Assembly (NCBI GenBank): GCA_963082875.1
Contig: OY720097.1
Location: forward strand, 21,274,501-21,338,500
Source of the DNA: Corella eumyota
Taxonomy: Eukaryota > Chordata > Ascidiacea > Phlebobranchia > Corellidae
DNA: 64,000 nt
Reading direction: 5' to 3'
Part shown: positions 61,699 to 64,000 of the stretch, one piece after another
Layout of the letters: every line of letters begins with the position of its first letter
Position numbering within the stretch: position 1 is the first letter of the stretch
Notes under the pieces: generated by a model
What the model saw: only the letters and a program-made list of their open reading frames with translations
Told to the model about the DNA's origin: nothing
Databases searched by the model: none
Position numbers and translations under genes: made by a program

Positions 61699-61708
61699 GC
61701 GCATGCGC
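61699..61708. promoter_or_regulatory. NRF1-like site upstream of NE locus 9
   Basis: GCGCATGCGC within a block shared with 16450-16640. A donor-like GTAAGTTTT on the - strand near 61850 suggests a 5' UTR exon, as at locus 2. Confidence 0.42.
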
Positions 61709-61870
61709 AAACTATGCCTATGTAATAAACGTTTACAAACTCGTAGTTTAATATAATTTTTTTTAATTTTACAAGTAAAATTCCTAGTCAAAACTAATTT
61801 TTAATATTTAATAAAAATATAAAATATTAAAATAATTAATTTGTAAAAAACTTACGTTTTTCTTCAAAAT

Positions 61871-62632
61871 CACTTTTCGTACGTACGAACGACTCTGTTC
61901 ATTTTAAATGGTTGCGAAATCTTACACTACGTTACGTTGCGTTGCGTACGCCATGTGAACAGGTCTTTATTGTTTGTCATAATTTTAATTTGGGTTTATT
62001 TGGTGCCTTCGTTTTTTAATTTCTAAGGAAAAATTGATGCTTTATTTAACTTTTAAAGTAAATCATTGTTGACACTTTTAAGTATATAACTTCGCGTTTT
62101 TTTTTGAATAATTAGATAATTTATCATTTTTTGTACCTTTAAAATGGTCTTGTTTTAAACAAATAAAATTGTTTTTGTAACTTAAAAGCTCATATTGTTA
62201 TACGGTTTAAAAAAACTTTAATTACATTTATCCATGAAATTGTCATATCACTTTTCGTACGTACGAACGACTCTGTTCATTTTAAATGGTTGCGAAATCT
62301 TAGACTACGTTACGTTGCGTTGCGTTGCGTACGCCATGTGAACAGGTCTTTATTGTTTGTCATAGTTTTAATTTGGGTTTATTTGGTGCCCTCGTTTTTT
62401 AATTTCTAAGGAAAAATTGATACTTTATTTAACTTTTAAAGTAAATCATTGTTGACACTTTTAAGTATATAACTTCGCGTTTTTTTTTGAATAATTAGAT
62501 AATTTATCATTTTTTGTATCTTTAAAATAGTCTTGTTTTAAACAAATAAAATTGTTTTTGTAACTTAAAAGCTCATATTGTTATACGGTTTAAAAAAACT
62601 TTAATTACATTTATCCATGAAATTGTCATATG
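61871..62632. repeat. ~380-bp tandem duplication
   Basis: Two near-identical units (61871-62248 and 62249-62632), each starting CACTTTTCGTACGTACGAAC and ending CCATGAAATTGTCATAT. The second has one extra GTTGC. The first 90 bases are GC-rich with inverted words (CTGTTCA ... TGAACAG). No gene. Confidence 0.88.
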
Positions 62633-63267
62633 TGATACTATAAATTTTTAGATAATACCTTACAAAATTCAACTTACAAATAATATTTCTAAACACTTTT
62701 TTAAAATTTTTATTGAAGACTCCGACCATAATTTTGTAACTGACGCCTGTAAAGAATAAATTACTATAAAATAAATTATTCCTGCCATACCTTCATTTCG
62801 GTATTACCTAATCTATACACTTTGTTATACACTTTCTTTTAACAGATATAGTGTTACGTTGTGTAAGGTGATCATACTAGTTTATTTTCCTGTCCAACAA
62901 TGGTAATTAAGCCAACGCCATACCTTGAAAGGAAACAATAAACCTAGTGTTTTTTATGATTTATGTTATTTTTACAATAAAATTTTAAATTTTCCTAAAT
63001 AATTAAAACAACATTAAATATAAAATTTAAAAGGGTTTATTTCAGTAATATTACTTTCTTTGATAGGGCTTTACAGTCAATGTATACCTAATCCAGGCTA
63101 TCACTGTTGTTAGCGTTTATATGAAAAACCTCTAATATCCACTCTTATGCCAAGAGTTAACAGATAGCTTAACGCCTTATGTTAACCCTTAACACCCGAT
63201 TACTTATTCTAAAAAATAAACTAAAGCACGCTATTTCACTGTTACGGTTTGTAGATATGGGTTTTAC
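62633..63267. other. Intergenic with third copy of 51.9-kb block
   Basis: 63045-63267 is a diverged copy of 51910-52135 and 54408-54633. The homology stops at the start of the hAT-like end (63268). No gene. Confidence 0.6.
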
Positions 63268-64000
63268 TAGGGATGGGTTAAGTCGAATCCGAATCCGAAT
63301 ACTCGATCCGAGTATTCGGATGTTTTTAGGATTCGGGCTCGTCGAATATTTTTTTAGGGTTTCGGCTGTCTTACGCATGTACATTGAATTACTTGTCACA
63401 TTTTAAGAAAGTTTTTTTTTTCTTGTCTAGACAGGCTTGCTTTTGTTGCCGAAACAACGTTTGCCGTAATTTAACGAAATCTGCGCAACCATACAAAGCT
63501 TATAAGATAAAAGTTGACGGTGTGCTGCCTTTTATATTTAAAAAAATGACATCTGAAACATCGTGCGTGTAAGATTATACGAGCAGCACATGAAAATTTA
63601 CGTCATTCAATATTTTGCATCTCTGCGTATTAAATCTACTAAATGTCCAAGTTTGGGCGAGCCATCGCAATGAGCGCCCAGCGTTGTTTAACTTTTTGTT
63701 CTTGCCCTTCTACATGTGTTTTATTTAAGCCGTTTAGTTCGTCTAGGGTTGTAGTTTTGCCAATGCGAAATCGTTTGAAGTCGAAGCATGTAGAAATGTT
63801 AACATTTTTACACGTGAATTAAAAAAAATTAGTTATTGCTATTAATTAAGTTAATTGCTATTAGTTTATTTTCGTGTAGATTTGTAATAAAAAGAAAAAG
63901 TAAAATAGCTCTCTAATATTGAAATTGCGCAGTTTCCTTCGACTTACCCTTATTAACATTTATATTGATGACGTCATACCCGAGTACTCGGATTCGATCG
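63268..64000. mobile_element. Probable hAT-type DNA transposon, runs off the edge
   Basis: Starts GGGATGGGTTAAGTCGAATC with CCGAATACTCG repeats and an inner inverted CGATCCGAGTATTCGG, typical of hAT ends. At the window edge GAGTACTCGGATTCGATCG reads as the start of the opposite end. The inside has no transposase motif that I can see, so it may be a nonautonomous copy. It interrupts the block shared with 52135. The right end and target duplication are outside the window. Confidence 0.5.

Noticed and set aside
63169-63406. Overlapping frames at the right edge
   Set aside because: They translate the palindromic end of the hAT-like element on both strands.

Overview
This window looks like nuclear DNA of an invertebrate chordate, most likely an ascidian tunicate of the Ciona type. 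The sequence is strongly AT-rich, introns are short and mostly GT..AG, the recognisable proteins are close to vertebrate orthologues (PCNA, CHID1, CBR1-like, TXNDC15), and one tRNA-derived SINE recurs throughout. The species call is inference; no marker in the window settles it.

Layout. 1-5 kb holds an intronless PCNA and a nine-exon CHID1, both on the + strand and single-copy here. From 5.4 kb to the end, the window is a cluster of segmental duplications. The basic module is a carbonyl-reductase gene (-), a TXNDC15-like gene (+) and a small orphan gene (-). It occurs as copy A (5.4-9.7 kb), copy B (22.9-26.7 kb, cut short at a retroelement), copy C (44.6-48.8 kb) and copy D (57.0-59.2 kb, which begins inside the TXNDC15 intron). 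Decay differs by copy: B reductase has a shifted C-terminus, C TXNDC15 has an early stop, and D has lost the reductase and the first TXNDC15 exon.

Interleaved with these modules, always on the - strand, are nine loci of a small-protein family that I do not recognise (about 104-133 aa; exons mostly below the size an ORF scan reports). They lie at 10.3-11.4, 13.9-16.4, 19.0-20.1, 33.1-35.4, 39.5-42.0, 49.9-50.9, 53.1-53.7 (truncated), 55.6-56.7 and 60.3-61.3 kb. I deduced them from matching exon lengths, intron phases and a shared motif around Asn-Glu; I call it the NE family (my label). This is the most interesting content of the window.

Other features are a broken BEL/Pao retroelement (26.7-31.9 kb), a solo-LTR-like insertion with an empty site in its paralogous segment (38.1 kb), about eleven copies of a tRNA-derived SINE, a minisatellite open on both strands (20.2-21.2 kb), an inverted minisatellite (15.0-15.6 kb), 121-bp repeat arrays, a young 2.5-kb tandem duplication (51.2-56.2 kb), and the end of a probable hAT element at the right edge. 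The genes do not form an evident pathway: PCNA acts in replication, CHID1 is a secreted or lysosomal chitinase-like protein, the reductases act on carbonyls, and TXNDC15 is an ER/ciliary thioredoxin-like protein. Exon limits were placed by eye from splice signals, reading phase and comparison among copies.
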